Assembly (NCBI GenBank): GCA_025084515.1
Contig: JAJAGP010000238.1
Span: 183,501-247,500 of the forward strand
Source of the DNA: Ancistrus triradiatus
Lineage: Eukaryota; Chordata; Actinopteri; Siluriformes; Loricariidae
Length of the DNA stretch: 64,000 bases
Direction of reading: 5' to 3'
Position 1 is the stretch's first letter; each line of letters starts with the position of its first letter. This document shows, piece by piece, positions 32,539 to 43,825 of this stretch. Under the pieces are notes generated by a model. The model had not been told where the DNA came from. It saw nothing but the letters and a program-made list of their open reading frames with translations, and searched no databases. A program made the translations under genes and the position numbers.

Positions 32539-34603
32539 CTGTGGAAACGTCTAAGGGATCCTTTAGATGTATTGTTTAAGCAATAGTATAATGACCATAT
32601 ATAACATATTGTCAACGACTGAACCCAACAATTTCAAACTTGGATTTGTCACTCCATAACACTAGTTTCCACAGATCTTCATTCCAGTCTTTGTGAGCTT
32701 TAGCATATCTTAGCCTTTTCACCCTGTTCACCTTCCAAAACAGTGGTTTCTTGGCTGCTACCCTTCCAAATAGACCATTACTGATCAAGAACTTATGCAC
32801 TGTAGAAGGGTCAACTTGGCATCCCCATGAAGCTGCTATTGTGCAAATGTAAGAAGATGTGACACTAATACTGGTTGTATTCTAAAAAGGAGCCTGACAA
32901 ATATTTATACTGGTCCTTCTCAAAAAATTAGCATATTGTGATAAAGTTAATTCTTTTCCATAATGTAATGATAAAAATTAAACTTTCATATATTTTAGAT
33001 TCATTGCACACCAACTGAAATATTTCAAGTCTTTTATTGTTTTAATACTGATGATTTTGGCATACAGCTCATGAAAACCCAAAATTAGCATATTTCATCC
33101 GACCAATAAAAGAAAAGTGTTTTTAATACAAAAAAAGTCAACCTTCAGATTATTATGTTCATTTATGCACTCAATACTTGGTCGTCGGAATCCTTTTGCA
33201 GAAATGACGCTGCTTCAATGCAGCGTGGCATGGAGGCAATCAGCCTGTGGGCCTGTGCACTGCTGAGGTGTTATGGAGGCCCAGGATGCTTTCGATAGCA
33301 GCCTTAAGCTCATCCAGAGTGTTTGGGTCTTTGCGTCTCTCAACTTTCTCTTCACAAAATATCCCACAGATTCTCGATCGGGTTCAGGTCAGGAGAGTTG
33401 GCAGGCCAAATTGAGCACAGTAATACCATGGTCAGTAAACCATTTACCAGTGGTTTTGGCACTGTGAGCAGGTGCCAGGTTCGTGCTGAAAATGAACTCT
33501 TCATCTCCCCATAAGCTCTCTTCAGCAGATGGAAGCATGAAGTGCTCCAAAATCTCCTGATAGCTAGATGCATTGACCCTGCCCTTGATAAAACACAGTG
33601 GAACCAACACCAGCAGCTGACATGGCACCCCAGACCATCACTGACTGTGGATACTTGACACTGGACTTCAGACATTTTGGCATTTCCTTCTCCCCAGTCT
33701 TCCTCCAGACTCTGGCACCTTGATTTCCGAATGGGACATGCAAAATTTGCTTTCAATTCGAAAAAAAAGTACTTGGACCACTGAGCAACAATGTCCAGCC
33801 CAGGCGCTTCTTCTGCCCCGCTTGTTTCTGGTTCAAAAGTGGCCCTTGACCTGGGGAATGCGGCACCTGTATAGCCCATTTCCTGCACACGCCTGTGCAC
33901 GGTGGAGCTCTGGAATCGGCCCTTCCTCCAATCCTCCTCAGGGTCCGGTCACCTCTTCTGCTCTCTCGTTGTGGCAGGCGTTTTCTGCCACACTTTTTCC
34001 TTCCCACAGACTTCCCACTGAGGTGCCTTGATACAGCACTCGGGAACAGCCTATTCGTTCAGAAATTTCTTTCTGTGTCTTACCCTCTTGCTTGAGGGTG
34101 TCAATGATGGCCTTCTGGACAGCAGTCAGGTCGGCAGTCTTACCCATGATTGCGATTTTGAGTAATGAACCAGGCTGGGAGTTTTCAAAAGCCTCAGGAA
34201 TCTTTTGCAGGTGTTTAGAGTTAATTCGTTGATTCAGATGATTAGGTTAATAGCTCGTTTAGAGAACCTTTTCATGATATGCTAATTTTGTGAGGTTTTC
34301 ATATCTCACAAAATTAGCATATCATGAAAAGGTTCTCTAAGGTTCTCTAGAATTTTGGGTTTTCATGAGCTGTATGCCAAAATCATCAGTATTAAAACAA
34401 TAAAAGACTTTAAATATTTCAGTTGGTGTGCAATGAATCTAAAATATATGAAAGTTAAATTTTTATCATTACATTATGGAAAAGAATTAACTTTATCACA
34501 ATATGCAAATTTTTTGAGAAGGACCAGTATATGGTCATTATAATATTGCTAAAACAATGGTATATTTAATATAATGGTGACACAAATGTTTTGTACAGTG
34601 CTG
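32539..34603 (-). mobile_element. Tc1-derived MITE, family J, copy 2, split by a family I element
   Basis: Outer parts 32539-32907 and 34528-34603 are collinear with the family J copy at 26279-26790 (TTAGATGTATTGTTTAAGCA at the left; ATTGCTAAAACAATGGTAT at the right), ending before TA at 34604. The 1.6 kb between them is a complete family I Tc1-like element in a duplicated TA. Confidence 0.8.
32910..34527 (-). mobile_element. Tc1-like family I, nearly full length, nested
   Basis: 1618 bases, ends CTGGTCCTTCTCAAAAAATT and its mirror, TA on both sides (32908-32909 and 34528-34529), long inverted repeats of over 100 bases. The transposase starts at 34147 on the minus strand (MGKTADLTAVQKAIIDTLKQ), with its helix-turn-helix (KEISERIGCS), then a frameshift near 34040. 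The first catalytic Asp region is damaged (33745-33765), a 1-base insertion disrupts the second (LAPAHS, near 33490-33470), and NSPDLNPIENLWDI with the third residue is intact (33401-33360). It also carries a perfect palindrome at 34259-34340. Probably one of the younger insertions here. Confidence 0.93.
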
Positions 34604-34833
34604 TAGGCAATATCTTGCCTCTAAGTAGCCTAACCTTTGTGCTAAATCCAGTGGTTAATTATAAGATTAATTAGTAATTAATTATAAGAAATATGCTATT
34701 AGACTGTAGAGAGAATTTTGAGCTTTTTAATCATGCACATGTATTTATGGCAAGAAAAATGACAGTAACCCGAACAGTGGACTGCACACACGCACACACA
34801 CATGGCGAAAGAATAAAGGTATCCTAGACATTA
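34604..34833. other. intronic sequence, no feature recognised
   Basis: AT-rich spacer between two family J copies. Confidence 0.5.
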
Positions 34834-35137
34834 CAGTGCTGTGCAAAAGTCGTAGACCCAGTGAAGCATTTGCAGCTTCATCGGGAACAGGTCTTTTTGG
34901 AAGGATAGGAGTCAAGAAACCACTTTTTCAGAAGGAGAACAGGGTGAAAAGGCCAAGATATGTTAAAGCTCACAAAGATGAGAATGAAGATCAGGGAAAA
35001 GAGTATTATGGAGTGACTAATACAAGTTTGAAATTGCTGGGTAGAATTCTTCAAGAATATGTTACACGGTATATGGTCAATATACCATTGCTAAAACAAC
35101 AAATCTAATGGTGGCCTAAGACTTTTGCACAGTACTG
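34834..35137 (+). mobile_element. Tc1-derived MITE, family J, copy 3
   Basis: A 304-base, plus-orientation deleted element with CAGTGCTGTGCAAAAG at the left and ...ACTTTTGCACAGTACTG at the right, TA on both sides. It retains a transposase scrap (34890-35035: KKPLFQKENRVKR, YVKAHKDE). The ends are cleaner than in copies 1 and 2. Confidence 0.88.
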
Positions 35138-35164
35138 TATATTATTCAATGTAGACAGCATACT

Positions 35165-35505
35165 AATTAGAGCTGTGCTAAAAAAAATCAATACAGCAAT
35201 ATATCGCAATGTTTATTTTCGTGATATACTACATCGATTTTCAGCTCAAAATATCGATTTTTTTTTTTAAAGAAAGAAAAAAGTATTTTAAATGGGGTGT
35301 AAACTACAATCTCTGCTCCTGTAGATGTGATACAGGGGTTTGACTCAATTTGTCTGCTGATTATCAGTGTGATATGATGCATTAAGATTATACACCGCAC
35401 CTTGGATTTCAGCTATATTCCACATATTTTCAGTGAACTATGTGGAATATCGCAATATGCATTGTATCGAGACCCATGTATCGTGATGCAGTTTTGCAAT
35501 GTGTA
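35165..35505 (+). repeat. AT-rich MITE Q, copy 1
   Basis: Shares with 46676-46986 (inverted there) the blocks CTCCTGTAGATGT, TCAGCTCAAAATATCGAT-like and AATATGCATTGTATCGAGACC-like. ATCGAT-rich ends. Non-coding; class unknown. Confidence 0.65.
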
Positions 35506-36026
35506 TATTATATCAAGATGCCTGTGTTGTTGTTTTGAAAGAAATGCTCTGAGATGTGTATAAGGCACAAAAGCTCTAAATAAGCTCATAGCATTTCTCA
35601 AGGCAACAGAAATAGTTTATTACAGCACTTTCAGTAACATACTGCTTTGCCCATTTTGCAGGTGGGCAATCAGGAGCATCTTAAAACCAAGGGAATGCAA
35701 CACTTTACCACAGCTGGAAACAAGTCCTTGGATAATGTCTAGCCACTACAAAATTGCCCCATTACTCATGATATATCTTAAACGGAAAGCTTAGATTAAG
35801 GCAAAACATTTTCTGTTGCCAAGAAGATTTTAGACACTAGCATTGTGGGGAAAAATAAAAGGAAATGATTAAATAAATAACACAATCACTGTCAATATCT
35901 ATAGAATGAGCAGACCAAGCAACCAATGCAAGTAATCTGCACATGGGTCACGAATGAGGTTGAACTAGGATAATTCAACTGATTGCACATTTAATCATGA
36001 CTGTGGTCTGTGACAGCCCACGAACG

Positions 36027-36027
<1 letters not shown>
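35506..36027. other. intronic sequence, no feature recognised
   Basis: No gene or named repeat seen. Confidence 0.5.
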
Positions 36028-36070
<43 letters not shown>

Positions 36071-36079
36071 CGGACGGAC
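36028..36079. repeat. (CA)n-(CGGA)n microsatellite
   Basis: About 19 CA units followed by three CGGA units. Confidence 0.95.
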
Positions 36080-36689
36080 CACATAACCTAAACAGCACAA
36101 TCAGTGTGATAGAGGTGGGTGGGTTACTCATATTTCAAGGGCACTCATCTAAACATCTCCGTGTGGACTTTGCTCTACAAAAAAAATCTATGTGGGTGAA
36201 TCTCAGAAAGTATTTCATGATAAGGGTTTGTATGTGTGACGTTTTTATAAATGGGCTATGTTTGGGCAGTTTAAAGCTCAGAGAGAACGATACTATTGTA
36301 TTGAACGAGTGTGTTCGCTGTCAGGGTTGCTTGATTCTTAGGGTGAACGTTGTTTAGCAATATAGAAGGCAAGTCTGAATAGAAAAGAGGAGGTAGAAAG
36401 AAAGAGAGCAGCTGGCAGGGGGTAGCTTAAATCATTAATCTAACAGATGGACAAACACACACTGCTCTCACAACTAAACACGGAGTGCAGCGTGAGACAA
36501 GCTAATGGACGGCACAGTCCCAAAAGAGAGGAGGGGCTCACTGGGGTTGCACCAGAAAGACCTACACACACAACATGAAATCGTACACAGACAAGACACT
36601 CAAATATAAAAAAAACGCAGAAAGGCACACATGATGAAGAAACAATCTAGGGTTATTTGAATATTTGACACAAAAGAGCATTGGCTTTA

Positions 36690-37085
36690 CAGTTTTAGAA
36701 AATCTTCTAATATCTAGGGTCAATCCCAAATTGAGCAAGCCTAAGGCGACAGTGGCAATTAAAAACTCCCTAAACGTTATCAGAAAGAAACCTTGAGAGG
36801 ACCAAGACACAAAGGAACCCATCCTCCTTGGGTGGCTTAAATGATAAACGTAAGAATGAAACTAATTTATCTAGTCAAATTAGTCTGTAGTAATAGTTAA
36901 AAGAACAGGAACTAAGTCAATATTAATAGATAAATAAAATATTGAATAAAATAACAAGAAATATGCATTATTTAGTCAAATACACAGAGTCAGTTTAGGA
37001 TCTTGACTCCTCAGAGAGAAAGTCCTTGGAGGCAGTCCCCAGTCAGCTGAAGGAGGGAGAGAGTTACTACCCTCTGGCAATTTGT
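36690..37085 (-). mobile_element. L2-like LINE, 3' end, minus orientation
   Basis: Inverted version of the block at 31015-31495: AATTGAGCAAGCCTAAGGCG, CCCATCCTCCTTGGGTGG, then AGAGAGAAAGTCCTTGGAGG and GGGAGAGAGTTACTACCCTC. 5'-truncated copy. Confidence 0.75.
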
Positions 37086-38114
37086 TAACTTTAACTGACA
37101 TTTATAATACATATATAATTTACAATCGAGTAGTATCTTCTCAGTTTGAAGTAACATACGTAACCGTGCAGAAAACATGACAAGCAAGGATAAGTTGATT
37201 TGGTTAATGAAATAAGCATAAAGATTGCTTTGTTATTGTTTGACATAAGATGTCATTTCTGCTACTAAGCATCGGTGTAGCCAATACGAAGTCAGTTATG
37301 ATTCAGCCTAACGACTATGTTAATCATGCTGATTAATAACTCAGAAGACTGCAAGCCCAAACTCCAGCTCCATCAAGCTGCCTCAATCTATTTAGCTCAA
37401 ATTTTTGTGACTCTGGATAACTGTTTCTGCTAAGTGCTATAAATGTAAATGTACAGTTTATAAATAGTCATTAATGTCAGGTCTAAATGTGTGCAAATAT
37501 GAGAGGTCTTACTTTCTTTCATCAGTTATAAGCAGTTGACTCTTTTTACCGAAGGCTGGATTTACTGTAAAATAGCCACCATGTGAACATACATGATTCA
37601 GGTTTGAAAAGAACTACAGATAGACGTTTGTGCAATAAACAATCACCTGTGGCCTTTGTTTTCACTCCATATTTCCAATACATGTATGTCTTTTACAGAT
37701 ATTCTAATAATATACATTTAAAAACATACAATGAAATAGCAAAAATTGTCTAATCCCCCCTACAACAATCGCACAACAAATCACTACAAGTAATAAATAT
37801 TCATCACCTGCACTCAAGCATCAATTTTGTATACCATTGATTCAGTTGAGATTAAGGGTAAGAGTGTGTGTGTCTATTAGTAAGAGCCGGGGGGAAGGAC
37901 ATCAGAAGTGTGAATGGTGTTGGGTGGGAGGATGGGCTGATAGCCAGAGGACTGGAAGGGGTGAAAGAAAGACCTCTAAATTAGACAGTAGAGAAAGGAG
38001 AAGTACATCACATTTCTTTATCTTTTATATCTTCATCTTGTGAAGTGTGAATAATATGCCTCAAATCATAACATAAATTCCAGTTTAAATGCTAGTCTGT
38101 CCTATACGCTCACA
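37086..38114. other. intronic sequence with a SINE tail at 37405-37455
   Basis: About 1 kb. The only identifiable piece is 37405-37455, the last part of a type 2 SINE (CTCTGGATAA...CTGCTAAGTGC and the (TAAATG)n tail). The rest is unassigned. Confidence 0.6.
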
Positions 38115-38345
38115 TAAAGCCTTTGGAAATCAAGTAAAGCCACATTTATTTATATAGCGATTTTTACTACAGAGCGTTGTCTCAAAGCAGCTTTACAACC
38201 ATCTACACCCCAAAGCCTATTTTAAGCAAGCTTAGGTAAGAAAAAAGCTCCCTAAAGGTGATGAGGAAGACACAATGCGAGGAACAAAGCTCAAAAATGG
38301 ACCTACCCACCCTGGGCAGCCTAGATATAATATGTAAAAATTACA
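38115..38345 (-). mobile_element. L2-like LINE, 3' end, minus orientation
   Basis: Begins with the complement of the ...TAAATAAA(T) end (CATTTATTTATATAGCG), then GTCTCAAAGCAGCTTTACA and GAGCTCAAAAATGGACC-like blocks, as in the other LINE 3' ends. Heavily truncated. Confidence 0.65.
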
Positions 38346-38385
38346 CTAAATTATATTTATCTCTTTATATATACACATACACATA

Positions 38386-39065
38386 CAGTGGAGCATAAAA
38401 ATATTTAGTCAGCCACTGATTGTGTAAGTTCTCCTACTTAGACAGATGAGAGAGGTCTGTAATTTTCATCATAGGTACACTTCAACTATGAGAGACAAAA
38501 TGAGAAAAAAAATCCAGGAAATCATATTGTAGGATTTTTAAAGAATTTAATTGTAAATTATGGTGGAAAATAAGTATTTGGTCAATAACAAAAGTTCAAC
38601 TCAATACTTTGTAACACAACCTTTGACCATTCTTTGGTAGAACGGCTTGTGTGCTTAGGGTCTTGTCTTGCTGCATGACCCACCTTCTCTTGAGATTCAG
38701 TTCATGGACAGATGTCCTGACATTTTCCTTTAGAATTCTCTGATATCATTCAGAATTCATTGTTCCATCAATGACAGCAAGCCGTCTTGGTCCAGATGCA
38801 GCAAAACAGGTCCAAACCATGATACTACCACCACCATGTTTCACAGATGGGATAAGGTTTTTATCCTGGAATGCAGTGTTTCCCTTTCTCCAAAACATAA
38901 CGCTTTTCTTTTAAACCAAAAAGCTTTATTTTGGTCTCATCCGTCCACAAAACATTCTTCCAATAGCCTTCTGGCTTGTCCATGTGATCTTTAGCAAACT
39001 GCAGACGAGCAGCAATGTTCTTTTTGGAGAGCAGTGGCTTTCTCCTTGCAACCCTGCCATGCCCA
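38386..39065 (-). mobile_element. chimeric Tc1-like element (family A end on family C transposase)
   Basis: The first ~240 bases (38386-38622) are the right end of family A in minus orientation (CAGTGGAGCATAAAAATATT, leader, TGACCAAATACTTATTTTCC complement). At about 38622 the sequence changes to family C transposase, also minus strand: QQD-type region near 38670, then WKNVLWTDETKIKLFG near 38960-38920 with the first catalytic Asp, up to GRVARRKPLLSKKNIAARLQ near 39055-38990. The DNA-binding domain is missing. Not functional. Confidence 0.8.
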
Positions 39066-39112
39066 CCATAAAGTACTAAACCATAAAGTAAGCCCACCAT
39101 AAAGTACACCAC
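39060..39112. repeat. short tandem repeat with CCACCATAAAGTA units
   Basis: Three imperfect units of ~20 bases around CCATAAAGTA directly beyond the broken end of the chimeric Tc1. Confidence 0.7.
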
Positions 39113-39123
39113 TGTAAATAGGG

Positions 39124-39335
39124 TATGACACGGTGGGTAGCACTGTCGCTTTCAGCAAGAAGGTCCTGGGTGTGATCCCAGGGGGAGCGGGTGTGAGTCT
39201 ATGTGCCCTATGATGGGTTGGCACCCTGTCCAGGGTTGTTTCTGCCTTGTGCCCTATGCTGCCGGTTAGGCACCGGCTCTCCCACTACCCTGTCCAGGAT
39301 GAAACGGATAAGAAAGTGTATGAATGAATGAATAT
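39124..39335 (+). repeat. SINE type 1, body deleted
   Basis: Plus orientation. Head GACACGGTGGGTAGCACTGT with B-box-like GGGTGTGATCCC, then a jump to the 3' part (CCCTATGATGGGTTGGCACC, GTTTCTGCCTTGTGCCC) and a (GAAT)n tail ending at 39335. Confidence 0.8.
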
Positions 39336-39824
39336 ATAAGTACCTAAATAATTTTACAATTTCAGCAAAAGTGTAAGCAAAATTAACCAGTGTGTAGGGA
39401 CCGTACCAACTCTTCAGCCAGACCATGATGAAAAAAGGATTTACAAAAAAACATTGTTATAACTCATTTTGTGTATAAAGAAAAATAATAAAGATCACCC
39501 TAGTGGTTTCTGGATCACTTTTTTCACATGTTTCAATGGGTCCACCATAAAGTTTTCCTGTGGGAGCATTTCTATCAATATCAACAGTAAACAGTTGAAC
39601 ATGCAACGCCTTAAGACAAAACTAATAGTCTTACTTCACAACAGGATGAATGGATGTTGAGAATAAACCACACATTAAACTAATGACTATCACTTTCACG
39701 CAATCTGCTCTGGAGTCCCGGCTGCACAATCACATCAGTGTTACAGACGATGATCTTCAAAACACATGTCTGAATAAATATAGAGACTGCAGGGTTTGAA
39801 TGTATTCTTATGGTACTGCCACTT

Positions 39825-39826
<2 letters not shown>
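39336..39826. other. intronic sequence, no feature recognised
   Basis: No gene or named repeat seen. Confidence 0.5.

Positions 39827-39899
<73 letters not shown>
39827..39899. repeat. (CA)n microsatellite
   Basis: About 36 uninterrupted CA units; open frames across it are repeat artefacts. Confidence 0.97.
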
Positions 39900-39906
<7 letters not shown>

Positions 39907-40150
39907 TTGCTATCCTTGTGAAGACTCTCCAATGACATGAATGACAATGAAGGACTACTGCAACTATTTAATACTACACCTGCTCCAACCCTAACCTTAA
40001 CCTCAGTAACCTAAATCTTTGATATAAAAGTTGCCATTTTTGGAAAAAAAAAAAAACATTGAAGAAGTAAGGAAAAATTCAGTTTTTTCCAGGTTTTCCT
40101 ATCATCCTAGAGACATGTGGTCCACAAGTGTAGCACAAGTGAAGTCAAAG

Positions 40151-40192
40151 TACACACGTACACACACACGTACACACACACGTACACACACA

Positions 40193-40252
<60 letters not shown>
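40151..40252. repeat. (CA)n microsatellite with TACACACACACG start
   Basis: Four ~12-base TACACACACACG units grade into ~26 pure CA units. Confidence 0.97.
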
Positions 40253-40256
<4 letters not shown>

Positions 40257-40697
40257 GCACCTTTAATGCACTCATAAAATGCTTCAGAAAAAAAGACATC
40301 TGGTGTGAATAGGCCTTTAGGGGAGAACCAGAAACATGGAGTATTATTACAGATTACTACCTTATCCCTGTGTGCACAATTAAAACCCTGATCACAATCC
40401 TACCAAAACACTCTGGTTAAATTTTGCTACTGACTCAGTCACAGATTTACCCTGTCACAAGGTAACACCACTATACTAGGGAGAGTATCAGAGAAAGACC
40501 CATAGACATATTTGTAAAATTAAATTATCAATATCTTTGGGAACATCAGACTTCATAGTGTTTGCAGAACATGACACGTTCTTACACCTTCTACTACATA
40601 AACATACACAATCACACACATATCATCAACTCCACATCAACACACAAACACACCACACCACACCCACCTACACCCACCCTCACACACACACACACAC

Positions 40698-40880
40698 GGC
40701 CAAAAGCATTGGGAGACACCCTTGCATGCTTCCAAAATTATCGGGACACACATGCACACATGGTCAAAAGTAATGGGGCATGCCCTCGCAAGCGGCCAGA
40801 AGTATTGGGACACGCAGCCGCATGTGGCCAAAAGTATTGGAACATTCCCCCGTACATGGCCAAAAGAATTGACTAGTCTT
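40698..40880. repeat. ~32-bp degenerate tandem repeat
   Basis: Five to six units beginning GGCCAAAAG(T)ATTGGGACAC or close variants (40698, 40765, 40797, 40827, 40857), with a diverged unit near 40732. The ~32-base spacing, strong divergence and lack of leader argue for a decayed minisatellite. Confidence 0.8.
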
Positions 40881-41298
40881 TTCCACATTTCAAGCACTGT
40901 TGTGGTTCCTTTAGGAAATGCATATCTACTTAAATCATGTAATGTTTTTATTCCCTTGGGCATATGCTGCATTTAAAAGTCTCCACAAAAGTGTATGGTA
41001 GCTTTTTTGCTGTGTTTAATTCTGTGCAGCATTTAATTAAGTAAAAATACTCTACAGGTCAAAGGAAAATAAATCCCAAAAAAGCCAGCCATCTTAGAAC
41101 AAGCAAACCTGGTCATCATGTCTGCTTACACTTGGGTGCATGCACAAAAAAGGACTACTGAGCTAAAATCTGGGAAATCAGAGGAAGCCGTTTACATGAC
41201 CCTTCAAGTAATCGGTTAACTGCACATTATACGATAAGTGCATGTATATGCACACACTGACCACCTTTCGTATCAGCCTTCCACTCTTACCTGGTCTT
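40881..41298. other. intronic sequence, no feature recognised
   Basis: No gene or named repeat seen. Confidence 0.5.
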
Positions 41299-42139
41299 TA
41301 GAATTTTAAATTCATAAATCTGACCTAAAACATCATGAGATTTACATAGAATAGATCAGGAGAACCCAACTGACCAAATGAGACAAAATCGTATATCTAG
41401 TCATTTATTTTTAAGAAACATAATCCAATATTTTGTATTTGTGAATGGCAAAAGTGGCAAAAGTATGTGAACCTTTGCTTTTAGTATCTGGTGTGACCCC
41501 CTTGCTCAGCAATAACTGCAACAGAACGTTTATGTAGCTGTTGATCAGTCCTGCACATCAGCTTGAATGGATTTTAGCCTATTCCTCCATACAGAACAGC
41601 TTATGCCCTCACATGAACTTCTTTCATGACATTTCTAAAGGATTAAGGGCAGGACTTGGCCTATCCAAAACATCATCTTTAATCATTTTCGGTAGAACGA
41701 CTTGTGTGGTTAGGGTTGTTGCCTTGCTACACAACCCACATTCTCTTGAGATGCAGTGCACTGACTGATGTCCTGCATTTTCCTTCCTTGCTATAATTAA
41801 GAAATCAATGTTCCATCCATGATGGAAAGTCATCCTCATACAGATGCAGCATAACCAGCAAAAACCATGATACTACCACCACCATGTTTCAAAGATAGGA
41901 TAAGTTTCTTAATCTGGAATGCAGTGTTTATCTCCAGACATACTTTAAACCAAAAAGCTCTATTTCAATCTGATCCATTCACAAAACATTTTTTCGATAG
42001 CCGTCACGAAGTACAATCTAATTTGTTCAATTTGGTTCTCTTTATCTATTTTTAGGACTTGTGTTGATGTTTTAGGTCATATTTATGCAGAAACATATCA
42101 AATTCACAAACAGGAGCTCACAACTCTCAACCACCACTG
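41299..42139 (-). mobile_element. Tc1-like family C, internally deleted
   Basis: Minus-strand copy with the right-hand terminal region ending at 42139 before TA (CCACCACTG) and the left-hand region near 41299-41480 (AAGTATGTGAACCTTTGC). Transposase traces: LNPL-type near 41645, the QQD region near 41720, GGGSVM near 41880, and the first Asp region near 41980. Deletion removes most of the DNA-binding half (jump near 42010). Defective. Confidence 0.85.
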
Positions 42140-42284
42140 TAGATGTACTGCATATCCAAATAAAGTCTATAGTGGAAGAATCCTACCAAAATGTTTACAG
42201 CCATATTCAAATAGCCAGATAAAAAACCCAAGTATTTTATTATTTACAGTATTAAATGTCTGAATAAAAGTATTTGCATCAGGT

Positions 42285-42575
42285 TTGTTTGTTTGTTTAT
42301 TTGGATTTATTGTCACCATCAGCATCAACATCAGCGACACACACAAGGTTACATCTAGACTACATATATGTACACTCAGGTTGGGCCAATTTTGTGTAAT
42401 CAATCAACCTAATGCTTGTCTTTGGACTGTGGGAGGAAACCGGAGTACCCGGATTAAACTCATGCAGACACTAGGAGGACATGCAAAAGCACCCAGACCG
42501 CTCCACCTGGGGTCAAACCCAGGACCTTCTTGTTGTGAGGCGATGGTGCTACCCACCGAGCCACCATGCCGCCCC
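42285..42575 (-). repeat. SINE type 1, full length
   Basis: Minus-orientation. Head complement CCGAGCCACCATGCCGCC at 42575, B-box-like GGGTTTGACCCC, body GCATGTCCTCCTAGTGTCTG, and the end block AACCTTGTGTGTGTCGCTGA. Very similar to 20472-20802. Confidence 0.85.
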
Positions 42576-43825
42576 CATTTTTTTATCAGATAAAGGATGA
42601 AATAAAACAATTCTTTGTACGGTGCTCAGAATGTGCCTACAAGCCTTTCATTCAATATTTTAAATCAGTGGTTTTAAACAAATGATGATGTGCCAGGCCA
42701 CTAGCGCTCTTCTATCTGATTTAACTTGGTTCAATTCCATTTTCAGTGTTGCAATGTCAGGTACAAGCTGCAATACTAAATATAGCAACTCTATTCTTGT
42801 AAGCATTTTACATCATCAAGCCAAGTTCAGTGTTTTTCTCATCAGTAGGGACTTTAGTGGTTAAAAAGCTATCAAAGCCGACCCATTTAATTGGCAAATT
42901 TCCAGTACACACACCACAGGGGACTGTGCGTGTGTGTCCATTACTTGTCAGCACATGTAATAAGCTGAATACAGCTGATTTATGCTGCACAGAGGGCTTG
43001 AGGATCAGGGATACAACATAAGGCCCACTTCTTTTTTATCAGAGACAACACCTGAGAGTCAGCCAATTGCCTGATTCAGCTTTTGTTTATAGAAGATTAA
43101 AAGAGATTTCACCACAGGCCTGAGCAAGATAAAAATGCTTATGGCTTTCTCCCCCAACCAGCCACACTTACAAGAAGTTACAAATGGATGGTGTTGTGTA
43201 CCTGTAAAGTTGGGCTAAGTGCAACTGCTAACGGTAAATAACTGAGGCAAGATGCAGCGCTTTAAGTGTTGTGCCAACTTTATTTGGAGATGGGTCAAAA
43301 ACACACAGGACTAGAGGGCTGCAGTATGTAATAATAATGTAAGGTCATGGTTCTATGTAGAGTCTTCAAACTGTAACACACAAAATGACACTGTGTGTCA
43401 TTAGTTTTATGCAACAACATATGTCTAGTGAAGTGTATCTGACAGCAACTCTGGATGGGATCCAAAATGCCTATTACCATACTAAATATCTGGCTTGCTG
43501 GCTGGCTAGAGCAAGTTTTAATAAAATAATCATTTTAAGTATACACTATTATCCACCCTCCATTTCCCTTGTACCAATGAAGAACTTAAACTTTTGTTTT
43601 ATTCAGTGATTAACTGTGTAAATAATTATTCAGTGATTAATAAGGTACAGCGCTACAAAAACATGCTGTGAAGCAGCAGAAGGCATTTGGTTCTTTTTAT
43701 TTACACACATGTATTGAATTATAGTAAGGTGAACATGAGGAACGTGGGAGAAAAAAGAAGCTTTGCACAAAACTGTAAAGAGGCCAATCAAAAAGTCAAA
43801 TATTTTTCTGATACCATTGAAAGTA
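42576..43825. other. intronic sequence, no feature recognised
   Basis: About 1.25 kb without a gene or repeat that I recognise. Confidence 0.5.

Noticed and set aside
33352..33900. 182-codon open frame on the minus strand as an intact gene
   Set aside because: It is a frameshifted section of the family I transposase with damaged catalytic sites.
39680..39947. Val-Cys repeat proteins on the minus strand (also at 17465-17719, 40102-40299 and 56091-56360)
   Set aside because: Translations of (CA)n arrays.
40698..40880. CRISPR-like spaced repeats
   Set aside because: Eukaryotic context; units are contiguous and diverged, with no conserved repeat plus unique spacer pattern.
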